This document shows positions 17,266-25,458 of a stretch of DNA of 64,000 bases, piece by piece. This stretch comes from Novosphingobium clariflavum (GTDB lineage Bacteria > Pseudomonadota > Alphaproteobacteria > Sphingomonadales > Sphingomonadaceae): positions 1 through 64,000 of the forward strand of contig NZ_JAPCWC010000003.1 of assembly GCF_026420865.1 (NCBI RefSeq), given 5' to 3'. Below the pieces are notes generated by a model that had not been told where the DNA came from, did not search any database, and saw nothing but the letters and a program-made list of their open reading frames with translations. The translations under genes and the position numbers were made by a program. Position 1 is the first letter of the stretch. Each line of letters starts with the position of its first letter.

Positions 17266-17637
17266 ATGATCCACGAATCGCGCTTTCTGGCCCCGAGGCT
17301 GCTTGAACCCCGCTTCCTGGCTATGGCCGAAGTCTTGACCGAGCTTGCCGGCGAGATCGAGGCCCTGGGCGAAGTATTGTGTCGGGACGAGGGTTTCGCG
17401 GCAGGGCACATTCGCGAGCTTCAGGCGATCGATCTGATTTCCCAGAAGCAGCGTGCGTTGTCGGCCATTCTCAGTGCAGGCTTCAGTGCGACAGAGATGC
17501 GCCGCATCAACCTGGAAGCGATCAACCTGCGCTTTCGTCATTTCCTCGACGACAGCGAAACACTCTGCGAGGTCCCGCTTGATTCTCCGCCGGCCAACGG
17601 AACCGGCGATGGTGGACCGCTCGACTTGTGGGATTGA
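17266..17637 (+). CDS. Unrecognised protein at the end of the chemotaxis operon
   Basis: This 123-residue protein starts 3 bp after the cheW stop, so it is almost certainly cotranscribed. It is predicted mostly helical (FLAMAEVLTELAGEIEALGEVLC, RELQAIDLISQKQRALSAIL, MRRINLEAINLRFRHFL) with an acidic Gly/Pro tail. There is no signal peptide or membrane segment. I do not recognise the family. The position suggests a small helical partner of CheA, CheW or CheY, in the manner of CheZ-like phosphatases or adaptors, but the sequence alone does not show this. Confidence 0.7.
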   Translation: MIHESRFLAPRLLEPRFLAMAEVLTELAGEIEALGEVLCRDEGFAAGHIRELQAIDLISQKQRALSAILSAGFSATEMRRINLEAINLRFRHFLDDSETLCEVPLDSPPANGTGDGGPLDLWD

Positions 17638-17661
17638 TCGGGCGGGGATAACCCGTCAGGC

Positions 17662-18276
17662 ATGTCCGGCTCGTCACATTCCGACCGTCGCTATGCTCCG
17701 GCTGCGATGCGTAATCGCGATCCCATTCTGGCCGTGCTGCGCGAGGTGCTACCCACGTCGGGCACTGTACTCGAGATCGCTGCAGGCACTGGCGAACATG
17801 CGGTCTACTTTTCTAGATTTTTGCCGGGACTCTTCTGGAAACCGAGCGATCCTGACACCAATGCCCGCGCTTCTATCGCCGCATGGCGCGAGGCGGAGGG
17901 GCTGCCCAACTTGATGGTCCCGATTGCTCTTGATGCAGCGGCTGCGCCATGGCCGCTGGAGAGCGCGGATGCGTTGGTCTGCATCAACATGATCCACATC
18001 AGCCCATGGTCGGCAACGCTTGGATTGATGGCAGGTGCGGGGCGCCTCTTGTCTCAGGGCGCTCCGCTGGTACTCTACGGTCCCTATCGCCGGGAAGGTC
18101 ATGCAATCGAACCGGGAAATGCCGCGTTTGATGAGGACCTGAAGCGCCGCAATCCGGAATGGGGGCTGCGCTATCTGGAAGATGTCGCCAAAGTGGCAGT
18201 TGGGCATGGCCTTGTCCTTGACCGGGTGGTCGAGATGCCCGCCAATAACCTGACGGTGGTTTTCAGGAGGTGCTGA
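17662..18276 (+). CDS. DUF938 SAM-dependent methyltransferase-like protein
   Basis: This 204-residue protein has the DUF938 signature: RRYAPAAMRNRDPILAVL at the start, the SAM-binding motif TVLEIAAGTGEHAVYFSRFLPGLFWKPSDPD, NMIHISPW and LVLYGPYRREG. The substrate is unknown for the family. It starts 24 bp after the chemotaxis operon and may be read through from it. Its end overlaps the convergent MATE gene by 14 bp. Confidence 0.88.
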   Translation: MSGSSHSDRRYAPAAMRNRDPILAVLREVLPTSGTVLEIAAGTGEHAVYFSRFLPGLFWKPSDPDTNARASIAAWREAEGLPNLMVPIALDAAAAPWPLESADALVCINMIHISPWSATLGLMAGAGRLLSQGAPLVLYGPYRREGHAIEPGNAAFDEDLKRRNPEWGLRYLEDVAKVAVGHGLVLDRVVEMPANNLTVVFRRC

Positions 18277-19600
18277 AGCTGCTGCGCGTCTTACGGGGTA
18301 TCAGGACGAGCTGTCCTGCCCCGCGCAGCAGGAAAAAGACCGTGAAGGCACTCCACAGTCCGGCATTGCCAAGCGGGTGGAGCAACCAGAGCAGCAAGAC
18401 ATAGCCCGCCAGCGCCAGGGCCATCGTGCCCAGCATAGCCCGTGTCCAGCCGGTTCCGACAAATACGCCGTCGAGGACGAAGGACGTAAAGCCGGCCAGC
18501 GGCAAGACGGCGAGCCAGGGTACGTAAGTTGCACTTAGAGCCGCGACTGCAGGGTCGGTGGTGAAGCGCGTGGCAAGAACTTCACCTCCCACCGCGTAAG
18601 CAAGAGTCATGGCCAATGCGGCAGCGCCGGCCCACAGCATGGCTGATCGGACGGCTTTGTCGAAGCGTGTGCGCTCGCGGGCTCCGAGGGCTTCGCCGCA
18701 GAGAACTTGTGCTGCGCTTTCGAAGCCATCAAGGATCAATGCGGCCAGCATGAAGAGTTGGAACAGGATGCCGTTGGCCGCCACGGTCACCGGCCCATCC
18801 TGAGCGCCGCTCCGTGCAAACAGCAGCATCGCGGCGGTCAGGAGCAGCGTCCGCAGGAACAGGTCACGATTGAGGGCGAACAGGGCTGCCAGTTCGCGGC
18901 GGCGCCATGTCGTTCGCGCCGCGAACGATGTGAGTGCGCCTCGCCCGTCCGAACGGCGCAGCACCAGAATGCCGAGCACTATAAACTTGAAGCATTCGGA
19001 AGTGAGCGTGGCAATAGCAACCCCGGCGACCCCCCAGTGGGCAAGCAGAACCAGCAGCATGTCGAGCGCGACATGCAGCAGGTTGGCGGTGACTTCGACG
19101 ACGAGCACGTGACGCACCAGGCGTTGGCCGATCAGCCATCCAACCAACGCGCAATTGCCCAGCCATAAGGGAGCGGCCCAGTAGCGGATGGCGATGTAGT
19201 GCCGCGCGCTTTCGCGAAGGGCCTCTTTGGCGCCTAGCAGGTCAAGGCCAAAAGGGATCGCGAGGGGCATCGCGAGCAGCAGGACCGTTCCGATGCCGAG
19301 TGCGACTGCAAGAGCTCGGGCAAGGGTTTCTGCCTGTGCACGGGTGCTACCTCGGCCAGCACCTTGCGCGGTTAGCGCAACGGTGCTGGTGCGCAGGAAG
19401 TTGAACACATTGAGCAGTGCCATCATGAACTTGGCGCCGAGTTCCACAGCACCTTGCGCGGGAGCGTCGCCAAGGCGTCCGATCGCCCACATGTCTGCTA
19501 GCCCGAACAGCGCGGTTGCCACGTTGGTGAGCATCGCGGGCAAGGCTATCGACCATAAGAGGCGGGCCTGCGATACCGAATTGAAGGAAGGACTACGCAA
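18263..19600 (-). CDS. MATE-family exporter (DinF-like)
   Basis: This 445-residue protein has about 12 transmembrane segments in two homologous halves. It shows the MATE pattern IALPAMLTNVATALFGLADMWAIGRLG in the first helix and a corresponding FESAAQVLCGEALGA in the second half. It should export cationic or hydrophobic compounds by sodium or proton antiport. The start is uncertain: no ATG precedes the first helix, so TTG at 19600 is assumed. Confidence 0.88.
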   Translation of the reverse strand: MRSPSFNSVSQARLLWSIALPAMLTNVATALFGLADMWAIGRLGDAPAQGAVELGAKFMMALLNVFNFLRTSTVALTAQGAGRGSTRAQAETLARALAVALGIGTVLLLAMPLAIPFGLDLLGAKEALRESARHYIAIRYWAAPLWLGNCALVGWLIGQRLVRHVLVVEVTANLLHVALDMLLVLLAHWGVAGVAIATLTSECFKFIVLGILVLRRSDGRGALTSFAARTTWRRRELAALFALNRDLFLRTLLLTAAMLLFARSGAQDGPVTVAANGILFQLFMLAALILDGFESAAQVLCGEALGARERTRFDKAVRSAMLWAGAAALAMTLAYAVGGEVLATRFTTDPAVAALSATYVPWLAVLPLAGFTSFVLDGVFVGTGWTRAMLGTMALALAGYVLLLWLLHPLGNAGLWSAFTVFFLLRGAGQLVLIPRKTRSSFSTS

Positions 19601-19642
19601 GCGGGGAACCCGGTGGCTGGTGATTGGCTTTCGTTCGTCCGC

Positions 19643-21238
19643 CTAACTGACCATGTTGCGTATCGCAATCATCCCGAACACGGCGGCTACGCCAGCCGCG
19701 AAGCCAGGGGCGACGTCGTGGGGACCAGAGAGCGGCGCGGTGCAGCCACCGATGGCATATAGGCCTGAAATGGGTGTTCCATCGATCCTTGTCACGCGTG
19801 CGAAAGGATCAACGGTAACGCCGCCGCATGTCCCCAGACTTTCCGCCCTGAGCGGCACGGCATAGAACGGTCCTCGTGAAATCGGTCCCATGCAGGGGTT
19901 GGGGCCGTGAGCGGGGTCGCCGTGATAGCGGTCGTAGGATGATGCGCCTTTCCTGAAATCGTCGTCGATGCCGCGGCCCGCCATGACGTTCCAGTGGTTG
20001 ATCGTGGTCTCCAGTCCGGTGGGATCGATCCCGCATTCGCGGGCGAGCACATCGAGCGTTGCTGCGCGGACCAGGCTGCCGTCCTGCAGGCGTTGCCGGG
20101 GAATGCGCCCCGGTGCGATCGGTCCGAAGCGATAGCGAGAGCGGTGGCGAGTATCGAAGATCGCCCATGCCGCGGGAGCGGTGCCCGAGGCTTTTTCTTG
20201 AGCGAGGCTCGCGCTGCCAACTTCCATCGGAGGGGCGGCTTCGTCGACGAAACGACGTCCGTCACGTCCGACAACGATCAGATGAGGCTTGCCCAGAGCA
20301 GTCAGCACGGTGGTCGCGGGGCGCGCCTGTTCGGATGCAAGCCTGAGGAAGCGCCAGTCCTCGTTCATCCAGCCCGTGCCCGCGCCGAGGCCGAGCATCC
20401 CTGTAACGGCATCGCCATCGGCAATCGGTAACGGCGAGGGCTGGGGAATGCGTCCGGTGGCGATCACTACACCATGACGTACATGGACGCGGCGATGCCA
20501 GCTGTCGCAATCGATCATCGCGCCGCAGACACGGCTGTTGCTATATTCCAGTGAGAGCAGCGCGGTGCGCGTACTGATTCTGGCGCCAAGTTGCAGTGCA
20601 GCAAGCAAAAGCCGTGCCTGCAAGGCGGCTCCGGCGGACAGCAGGTTCTGCGCCCGAACTCGGGCTGCCAGACTGCGCCAGCGCAGTCTGGCAGCCCCGA
20701 TGCGTCCGTCCCATGTGGATTCGGTGCGACCGAGCCGCGCCCATTCCGATGCGCGGGCAGGGATCGGGTAACTTTGCGGTCGAATGCGGCGTTTCCAGGT
20801 TCCGAGCTTCTCGGCGTCGATCACCTCGGTTTCAACGGCTCGCCCGGTAGCATGGCCGCCGGGGAGCGTATCGTAGTGGTCGGGGTAGCCTTCGCACAGG
20901 TGCAGCGGAATGTTGCGGGATTCATAGAGTGCTACGAGCGGTGCGACCCCGTCGACAAAGGCCGCGCGCCGTTCGGGGCAGGACGAGGGATCGCCATCAT
21001 CCACGAAATTGGCAAGATAATCGAGTGCGGCCCGGCGTGAATCGGGCACTTTTTCACGCAACATAAGCGGGTTGTTTGGCAGCCAGAGCATGCCGTTCGA
21101 GGCGGAGGAAGGCCCGCCGATCAGCAAGTCCTGTTCGACCACGAGAGCTTCCAGGCCAGCCATGCGGGCCGCAATGGCCGAGGTTAGACCACCGATCCCG
21201 CTACCCACGATTAGAACGTCGCACTCGATGTCGGGCAT
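19643..21238 (-). CDS. FAD-dependent oxidoreductase, 3-ketosteroid dehydrogenase-like
   Basis: This 531-residue protein has an N-terminal dinucleotide fold (DVLIVGSGIGGLTSAIAA at about 7-24, then VVEQ), ASNGMLWLPNNPLM, and a C-terminal FAD-binding end (TCGGVTVDPFARV ... GLYAIGGCTA ... GPGFAAGVAA-like). This layout fits the fumarate reductase/3-ketosteroid delta1-dehydrogenase family, which desaturates ring ketones or enoyl groups. The substrate is not known. A P450-ferredoxin operon lies upstream on the same strand, 720 bp away. The start at 21238 (MPDIECDVL) directly precedes the nucleotide fold; a longer version would start at 21289. A perfect 16-bp hairpin lies within the gene. Confidence 0.85.
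   Translation of the reverse strand: MPDIECDVLIVGSGIGGLTSAIAARMAGLEALVVEQDLLIGGPSSASNGMLWLPNNPLMLREKVPDSRRAALDYLANFVDDGDPSSCPERRAAFVDGVAPLVALYESRNIPLHLCEGYPDHYDTLPGGHATGRAVETEVIDAEKLGTWKRRIRPQSYPIPARASEWARLGRTESTWDGRIGAARLRWRSLAARVRAQNLLSAGAALQARLLLAALQLGARISTRTALLSLEYSNSRVCGAMIDCDSWHRRVHVRHGVVIATGRIPQPSPLPIADGDAVTGMLGLGAGTGWMNEDWRFLRLASEQARPATTVLTALGKPHLIVVGRDGRRFVDEAAPPMEVGSASLAQEKASGTAPAAWAIFDTRHRSRYRFGPIAPGRIPRQRLQDGSLVRAATLDVLARECGIDPTGLETTINHWNVMAGRGIDDDFRKGASSYDRYHGDPAHGPNPCMGPISRGPFYAVPLRAESLGTCGGVTVDPFARVTRIDGTPISGLYAIGGCTAPLSGPHDVAPGFAAGVAAVFGMIAIRNMVS
20662..20697. repeat. Perfect 16-bp inverted repeat inside the FAD oxidoreductase gene
   Basis: GGGCTGCCAGACTGCG (20662-20677) and its exact complement (20682-20697) are separated by CCAG. 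The repeat is translated as part of an arginine/alanine/leucine-rich segment. Such a long uninterrupted stem is unusual within a coding region. Confidence 0.8.
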
Positions 21239-21408
21239 GTGCTTCGGTCCAGTCGGGCCGCCACGGCACGAGGCCGCGGGGCGAATCACGGATGGTCAAA
21301 CGTGGCCATTTGGCCGCGAATCACCGGCGGGGTTCGCTAATGCACAAGAATTATACGTTTTATGCTGCGGCTGCGTAAGGTTACTTAGGTCTTAGACGCA
21401 AAAAACAC

Positions 21409-21466
21409 TTGCGCCTCCAGTCGGAAAATTCGGGTAAACCACGAACTTAACGGACTGGAGGCGCAA
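21409..21466. repeat. 14-bp inverted repeat, TTGCGCCTCCAGTC
   Basis: TTGCGCCTCCAGTC at 21409-21422 is repeated as the exact reverse complement at 21453-21466, with 30 bp between. Both copies are followed outward-in by AT-rich sequence containing TTCG. It could form a cruciform or bind a dimeric protein. Confidence 0.7.
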
Positions 21467-21639
21467 ATCGAACTTTACATTGCGTCTATCGGAGCAGATG
21501 TTGCACTTGCGAAGATTCGGCGCGCCGGAAAGGATTTACATCCCCCCGGCGCGCTCTCTCCCAACACCGGCAAGGCCCAGAAGGCCCTTCGCTGACCACC
21601 TTGCAACATCTTTTGCCATTCGAAAAGCGCGAATTTGTT

Positions 21640-21651
21640 CTGGAGGCGCAA
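21640..21651 (-). repeat. Third copy of the TTGCGCCTCCAG motif
   Basis: CTGGAGGCGCAA at 21640-21651 matches 12 bp of the pair at 21409-21466. Downstream of the motif, AAATTCG follows at a spacing similar to that in the other copies. Confidence 0.6.
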
Positions 21652-21958
21652 CTTCTTGTGATGTTTGTCTGTGGTGTGTCCCTTAAGCATCGTTGCGTGG
21701 CTCGGGCCTCGATAATCGCGTAATTATCTTCACTCCCGTGGAAAGTGACCATGAGAGGTCGCGTCAAGGGACTGTTGGATACTCGTGAAAACCAATTTCA
21801 CGGGGCCGGCCGAATCTCCTGTCAGCCGACCAACGACCTTTTTCCACAGGCCTAGTCAGTTTCCGTTGGTCGGAGATGGATCGATTTCTATCCCTCCGAG
21901 CACTTTACGGGGCAGGGACTGGACCCGATGCGACCCAATCCCCGAGCGCCGTGTCGAA

Positions 21959-23218
21959 TTACCAGACCAACGGAACTTCTTCCGGCCCGATTACGCCGCC
22001 TGGTCGGTACTCTATCCGGGTGCCGGGCTTGAGGGCGAAGTCGGGAATGCGCCTCAGCCATTCCTGAAGCGCGATCTTCACTTCCAGGCGGGCCAGGTGT
22101 CCGCCCATGCAACTGTGCACGCCAACCGTGAAGGCGAGGGTTGTCTTGCGCGGGCGATCGAAGTCTACCGTCAGAGGATCGGGGAAGACATCGGGGTCGA
22201 AGTTGCAAGCGGGCAGGATGAAGGTCACGCGGTCGCCCTTCTTGAGCTGCACGCCGCGCATTTCATAGTCCTGATCGAGTACGCGGCCCGAGAACGTGAC
22301 GGACCATCGCCGCAACAGTTCTTCTACCACCTTGTCGATGTCCTGCGGCCGATCGATGATTTCCTGGCGCTTTTCCGGGTTCTGCGCGAGCCATGCCCAG
22401 ACGTTGTTGAGCGTTGCGAACACGGTGTCTAGCCCGCCGATGAACAGGAAGCAGACGAAGCCGAAGATCTCCTTTTCGGATAGCGGCACGCCGCCCGGTT
22501 CCGCATGGGCAATCAGGCTTACCACGCCTTGATCGGGGTGCGCCTTCTTCTCGGCGATGGCTTCCTTGAGATAGGCAGTGATGCTCTGCATTGCCCGGCC
22601 CATGATCGCGCGGTCGTTCGAGTGGAGCAGATCCATCGCCCAGGACACGAACGTGTCGCGCATGTCCTGAGGCAGGCCCATGATGTCTAGGAATACCGAA
22701 ACCGGCAGCGGGCGGCCGAAATCTTCGGTGAACTCGCATGTCCCTCCGGCGGCGACCTTGGCCTCGATCTCGTCGATCAGGTCGTTGGCGCGCTGGCGGA
22801 TTTGCTTCTCCAGCTTGAGCACACCCTGGGGACTGAACACCGGGTCGACGATGTTGCGATACTTGCGGTGGTGCGGCGGATCGATCTCGATCGGGATGAA
22901 GTAGAAATAGTCGTTCGGATCACGCGGGAACGGCGTGGCCCCCTCGTTCGAGAAGATCTCCGGATGGCGCAGGCCGAACAGGGCATCCTCGTGGCGGGTG
23001 AAATGCCACATGTTGCCCATCGGGCTGACGTCGTAATAGATTGGCGGCTGCTTATCATGCAGCGCGGCCATGAAATCGTGCGGAGCGGCGAGAAATTCCG
23101 GCCCGAAGGTAAGGCCTACCTGGCGAACCAGGTCGGCTGGGACATGATCGGGCACCTGATCCATGCCGACATGGCGCGGAAAGCTGGGCGGAACGGGATT
23201 GGCGGCGTCGATAGGCAT
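21959..23218 (-). CDS. Cytochrome P450 (class I bacterial, CYP101-like)
   Basis: This 419-residue soluble P450 has its haem-ligand cysteine at C370 (FTVGVHSCMGGHLAR), the K-helix ExxR at E300-R303 (EELLRR) and the I-helix oxygen-activating GGLDT at 261-265. It would hydroxylate a small hydrophobic substrate with electrons from the ferredoxin encoded 14 bp upstream. The ferredoxin-P450 pairing and overall pattern resemble CYP101-type systems described from Novosphingobium; the substrate is not predictable. No reductase gene is present here, so electrons must come from one encoded elsewhere. The start at 23218 has GGGAGAG upstream; longer in-frame extensions overlap the ferredoxin gene. Confidence 0.93.
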   Translation of the reverse strand: MPIDAANPVPPSFPRHVGMDQVPDHVPADLVRQVGLTFGPEFLAAPHDFMAALHDKQPPIYYDVSPMGNMWHFTRHEDALFGLRHPEIFSNEGATPFPRDPNDYFYFIPIEIDPPHHRKYRNIVDPVFSPQGVLKLEKQIRQRANDLIDEIEAKVAAGGTCEFTEDFGRPLPVSVFLDIMGLPQDMRDTFVSWAMDLLHSNDRAIMGRAMQSITAYLKEAIAEKKAHPDQGVVSLIAHAEPGGVPLSEKEIFGFVCFLFIGGLDTVFATLNNVWAWLAQNPEKRQEIIDRPQDIDKVVEELLRRWSVTFSGRVLDQDYEMRGVQLKKGDRVTFILPACNFDPDVFPDPLTVDFDRPRKTTLAFTVGVHSCMGGHLARLEVKIALQEWLRRIPDFALKPGTRIEYRPGGVIGPEEVPLVW

Positions 23219-23232
23219 CGGTTCTCTCCCGC

Positions 23233-23559
23233 TTAGAACTGGTGTTCGGGAAGGTGGACGACAAGCCCGTCGAGCGCCTCGGTGACGATCATCTGGCAGG
23301 ACAGGCGGCTGGAGGGTTTTACTTCGCTGGCTGCGGATTCGAGCAGTTCCTCCTCGGCCTGCGAGGATGGGCCGCCAACCGCTGCGGTCCAGTCCGCGTC
23401 GACATAGCAGTGGCAGGTGGCGCAAGACAGGCCGCCGCCGCATTCGCCGGTGATCCCTTCGACCCCGTTGTAAAGTGCGCCGCGCATGACGTTTTCGCCG
23501 GCATCGACCTCTACGGTCGTCGCGTGGCCGGTGTGGTCGACATAAGTGACCTTGGGCAT
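23233..23559 (-). CDS. Putidaredoxin-type [2Fe-2S] ferredoxin
   Basis: This 108-residue ferredoxin has the four cluster cysteines C40, C46, C49 (C-x5-C-x2-C in GECGGGLSCATCHC) and C88 (LSCQM). It is of the adrenodoxin/putidaredoxin class and should pass electrons to the P450 encoded downstream in the same operon. Its start is 35 bp from an upstream palindromic operator. Confidence 0.94.
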   Translation of the reverse strand: MPKVTYVDHTGHATTVEVDAGENVMRGALYNGVEGITGECGGGLSCATCHCYVDADWTAAVGGPSSQAEEELLESAASEVKPSSRLSCQMIVTEALDGLVVHLPEHQF

Positions 23560-23593
23560 CGAACTCTCCTGATTTCCTGTCTTCGCGCCTTTA

Positions 23594-23610
23594 TGAGAAC
23601 GCTGTTCTCA
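23594..23610. promoter_or_regulatory. Operator TGAGAAC-GCT-GTTCTCA
   Basis: This perfect 7-bp inverted repeat with a 3-bp spacer lies between the ferredoxin-P450 operon and the divergent tetR. It is the natural candidate binding site for that TetR protein. Confidence 0.65.
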
Positions 23611-23721
23611 GCATTTTTAGCGTGAGGGAGGTGATTGAGTCAATCGAGACGAGACGGGACGAGCCAAGGCATCGCAGGACGGGCTGGACCAGTGATGGGA
23701 GACGCGATACGCGAGTGATCG

Positions 23722-24417
23722 ATGGCTACGACGAAATCCCATCTCGCCTTGTCCGCAGCATCTGATGAAGGTGATGAAGATCGCTCCCAGAAGCTCATCG
23801 CGGCGGCACGCGAATTGCTTGACGAAGCAGGACTGGAAGGCCTGACGATCCGCGCGGTGCTGGCACGCACGGGGCTTGCGCGCAGAGCCTTCTATGAGCG
23901 GTTCCAAAGCAAGGACGATCTTGTCCTCGCGGTATTCGATTCCACGTTGCGTTCGGCCGCGCGGGCATTCGAAGCGATGACGAAGCCGGAAGTGGGGTCG
24001 GCGCAGGCTCTTGAGGGAATCGTCCGTGGCATTGTCGTTGGCCAAGCGCAGTTTCAGGAGAAGTCGCAGGACCGGTCGTCAGTTGCGGCGCAAGGCATGC
24101 CGGTTGGCGGAGCTCACTTGCGCAGTGCAGCGCTCAGCCGTGAGCATTTGCGGTTGGCCCAGCAGCGTCCCGCTGAATTGAAGGCCGCGCTTCAGCCCTT
24201 GCTAGACTTAATGGCGGGGCATATCGGTGAGGGGATGGTTGCAGGGGTCTTCCGGAAGGCCGATCCGCAGTTGCAGGCGCGGCTTATCTACAACCTCGTT
24301 TCGACGACGGTGCACACGCTCTTGCTCGAAGAGGAAGGCCGGGCGCCCGATCGAGCCGAGCGCGAGGCACTGGCACAAGCGATCTGGTCGTTCTGTTTGC
24401 GGGCGATTGCGGTGTAA
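23722..24417 (+). CDS. TetR-family regulator, probably of the P450 operon
   Basis: This 231-residue protein has a helix-turn-helix at about residues 25-70 (LLDEAGLEGLTIRAVLARTGLARRAFYERFQSKDDL) and a helical ligand domain. It is divergent from the ferredoxin-P450 operon with a perfect palindrome in the 162-bp spacer. It probably represses the operon until the P450 substrate or a related compound is present. The target is inferred from arrangement. Confidence 0.87.
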   Translation: MATTKSHLALSAASDEGDEDRSQKLIAAARELLDEAGLEGLTIRAVLARTGLARRAFYERFQSKDDLVLAVFDSTLRSAARAFEAMTKPEVGSAQALEGIVRGIVVGQAQFQEKSQDRSSVAAQGMPVGGAHLRSAALSREHLRLAQQRPAELKAALQPLLDLMAGHIGEGMVAGVFRKADPQLQARLIYNLVSTTVHTLLLEEEGRAPDRAEREALAQAIWSFCLRAIAV

Positions 24418-24424
24418 GACGGCT

Positions 24425-25354
24425 TCAGGCCGGCTCGACCATCCGCAGCAGGCGCTCGATGTCCGCGGGACGGGCCAGGTCCGTGCCTGCACGCAGGACC
24501 GCCGCCGAGCCGGCAGCAAGGCCGATCCGAAAGGCAGTGAGGTCATCGTCGCCCTGACACAGGGCGTGGACCATCGCGGCAACAAAGCTGTCACCGGCGC
24601 CGACGGCACTAGCTGCGTCGATCTTGAGCGCGGGAAGATAGGTGGTGCCCCCGGCTTTGGCGAGCAGTGCGCCTTCATGGCCCATGGTGACGGCAACGAG
24701 CCGGGCCTTGCCGGTGGCCACGATATCCATCGCCGCGCTTCCGATTTCCTCCAGGTTGTCGAGCGTGCGACCTGTATATTGCGCCAGTTCACCGATGCTG
24801 GGTTTGACCAGCAACAAGTCACCTTGCGCGATGCCTGTTGCCAGCGCCTCGCCCGAGGTGTCGAGCACCATCTCGATGCCCCGCGGCGCGAGCAGGCGGG
24901 TGACGCGGGCGTAGAAGTCTGTCGGTACGCCGGGGGGGAGGGAACCGCTCATGACCATGACGTCGCAATCCGCTTCGGCGAGCAGGTCCAGGCAGCGGCC
25001 CCACTCGGCCTCGCTGACGTGGGGGCCGGCGGGAGTGAAGCGGAATTCCTTGCCGGTGTCGTGTTCGAGAATGTCGGCGGCGATACGCGTCGGGCCCTCG
25101 ATCGGGATGCGTGTGCGGACCAGTTGATGCAGGTCGATCAGGCCGTCGAGCGCGGGGCCGGTGGCACCACCGGACAGGTAATAGCACCGCGCGTTGCCGC
25201 CGAGCCGTACGAAGACCCGCGCGACATTGATGCCGCCGCCCCCAGGTGCGTAGTGTTCGTTGTCGGTGCGCATCTTGTGCGTGTGGCGGACTTTACCGAC
25301 GTCGTAGGAGACGTCGATCGTCGGGTTCATGGTTAGCGTGGCGATGCTTTTCAT
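24425..25354 (-). CDS. pfkB: 6-phosphofructokinase, PfkB type
   Basis: This 309-residue ribokinase-fold sugar kinase closely follows the E. coli Pfk-2 pattern: PGGGGINVAR at 37-46, SGSLPPGV at 136-143, VKPSIGEL and the catalytic GAGDS at 252-256 (D255). It would phosphorylate fructose 6-phosphate, although 1-phosphofructokinase and tagatose kinases share the fold. It ends 7 bp from the convergent tetR. A perfect palindrome lies 63 bp upstream of its start. Confidence 0.85.
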   Translation of the reverse strand: MKSIATLTMNPTIDVSYDVGKVRHTHKMRTDNEHYAPGGGGINVARVFVRLGGNARCYYLSGGATGPALDGLIDLHQLVRTRIPIEGPTRIAADILEHDTGKEFRFTPAGPHVSEAEWGRCLDLLAEADCDVMVMSGSLPPGVPTDFYARVTRLLAPRGIEMVLDTSGEALATGIAQGDLLLVKPSIGELAQYTGRTLDNLEEIGSAAMDIVATGKARLVAVTMGHEGALLAKAGGTTYLPALKIDAASAVGAGDSFVAAMVHALCQGDDDLTAFRIGLAAGSAAVLRAGTDLARPADIERLLRMVEPA

Positions 25355-25416
25355 CGGGCGGCTCCAAGAGGGGGAGGGCGTGCCGTTTGGCTAAGTGACG
25401 GAAAATATGCCCGTTA

Positions 25417-25433
25417 TTGACGGCAGCCGTCAA
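25417..25433. promoter_or_regulatory. Palindrome TTGACGGC-A-GCCGTCAA upstream of pfkB
   Basis: Two perfect 8-bp arms (25417-25424, 25426-25433) flank one central base. The palindrome lies 63 bp upstream of the pfkB start codon, between pfkB and the end of the next gene on the same strand. It could be an operator for pfkB or a weak terminator for the upstream gene, but no T tract follows. Confidence 0.4.
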
Positions 25434-25458
25434 GCAGTGCGGCCGGAGGCTTGTCGGG

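Larger units (their letters stand above)
21239..21958. other. 720-bp gene-free stretch with a short repeated motif
   Basis: There is no convincing gene between the FAD oxidoreductase start and the P450 stop. The short open frames here have no family features and unusual composition. Base composition is less GC-rich than the neighbours. The stretch contains three copies of a TTGCGCCTCCAG motif (21409, 21466 reversed, 21651 reversed). The promoter of the FAD gene should lie in the left part. Confidence 0.6.

Noticed and set aside
21486..21767. Minus-strand frame of about 93 codons in the gap before the P450 gene
   Set aside because: Low protein-like character, no ribosome-binding site and no family features. 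It spans one copy of the repeat.
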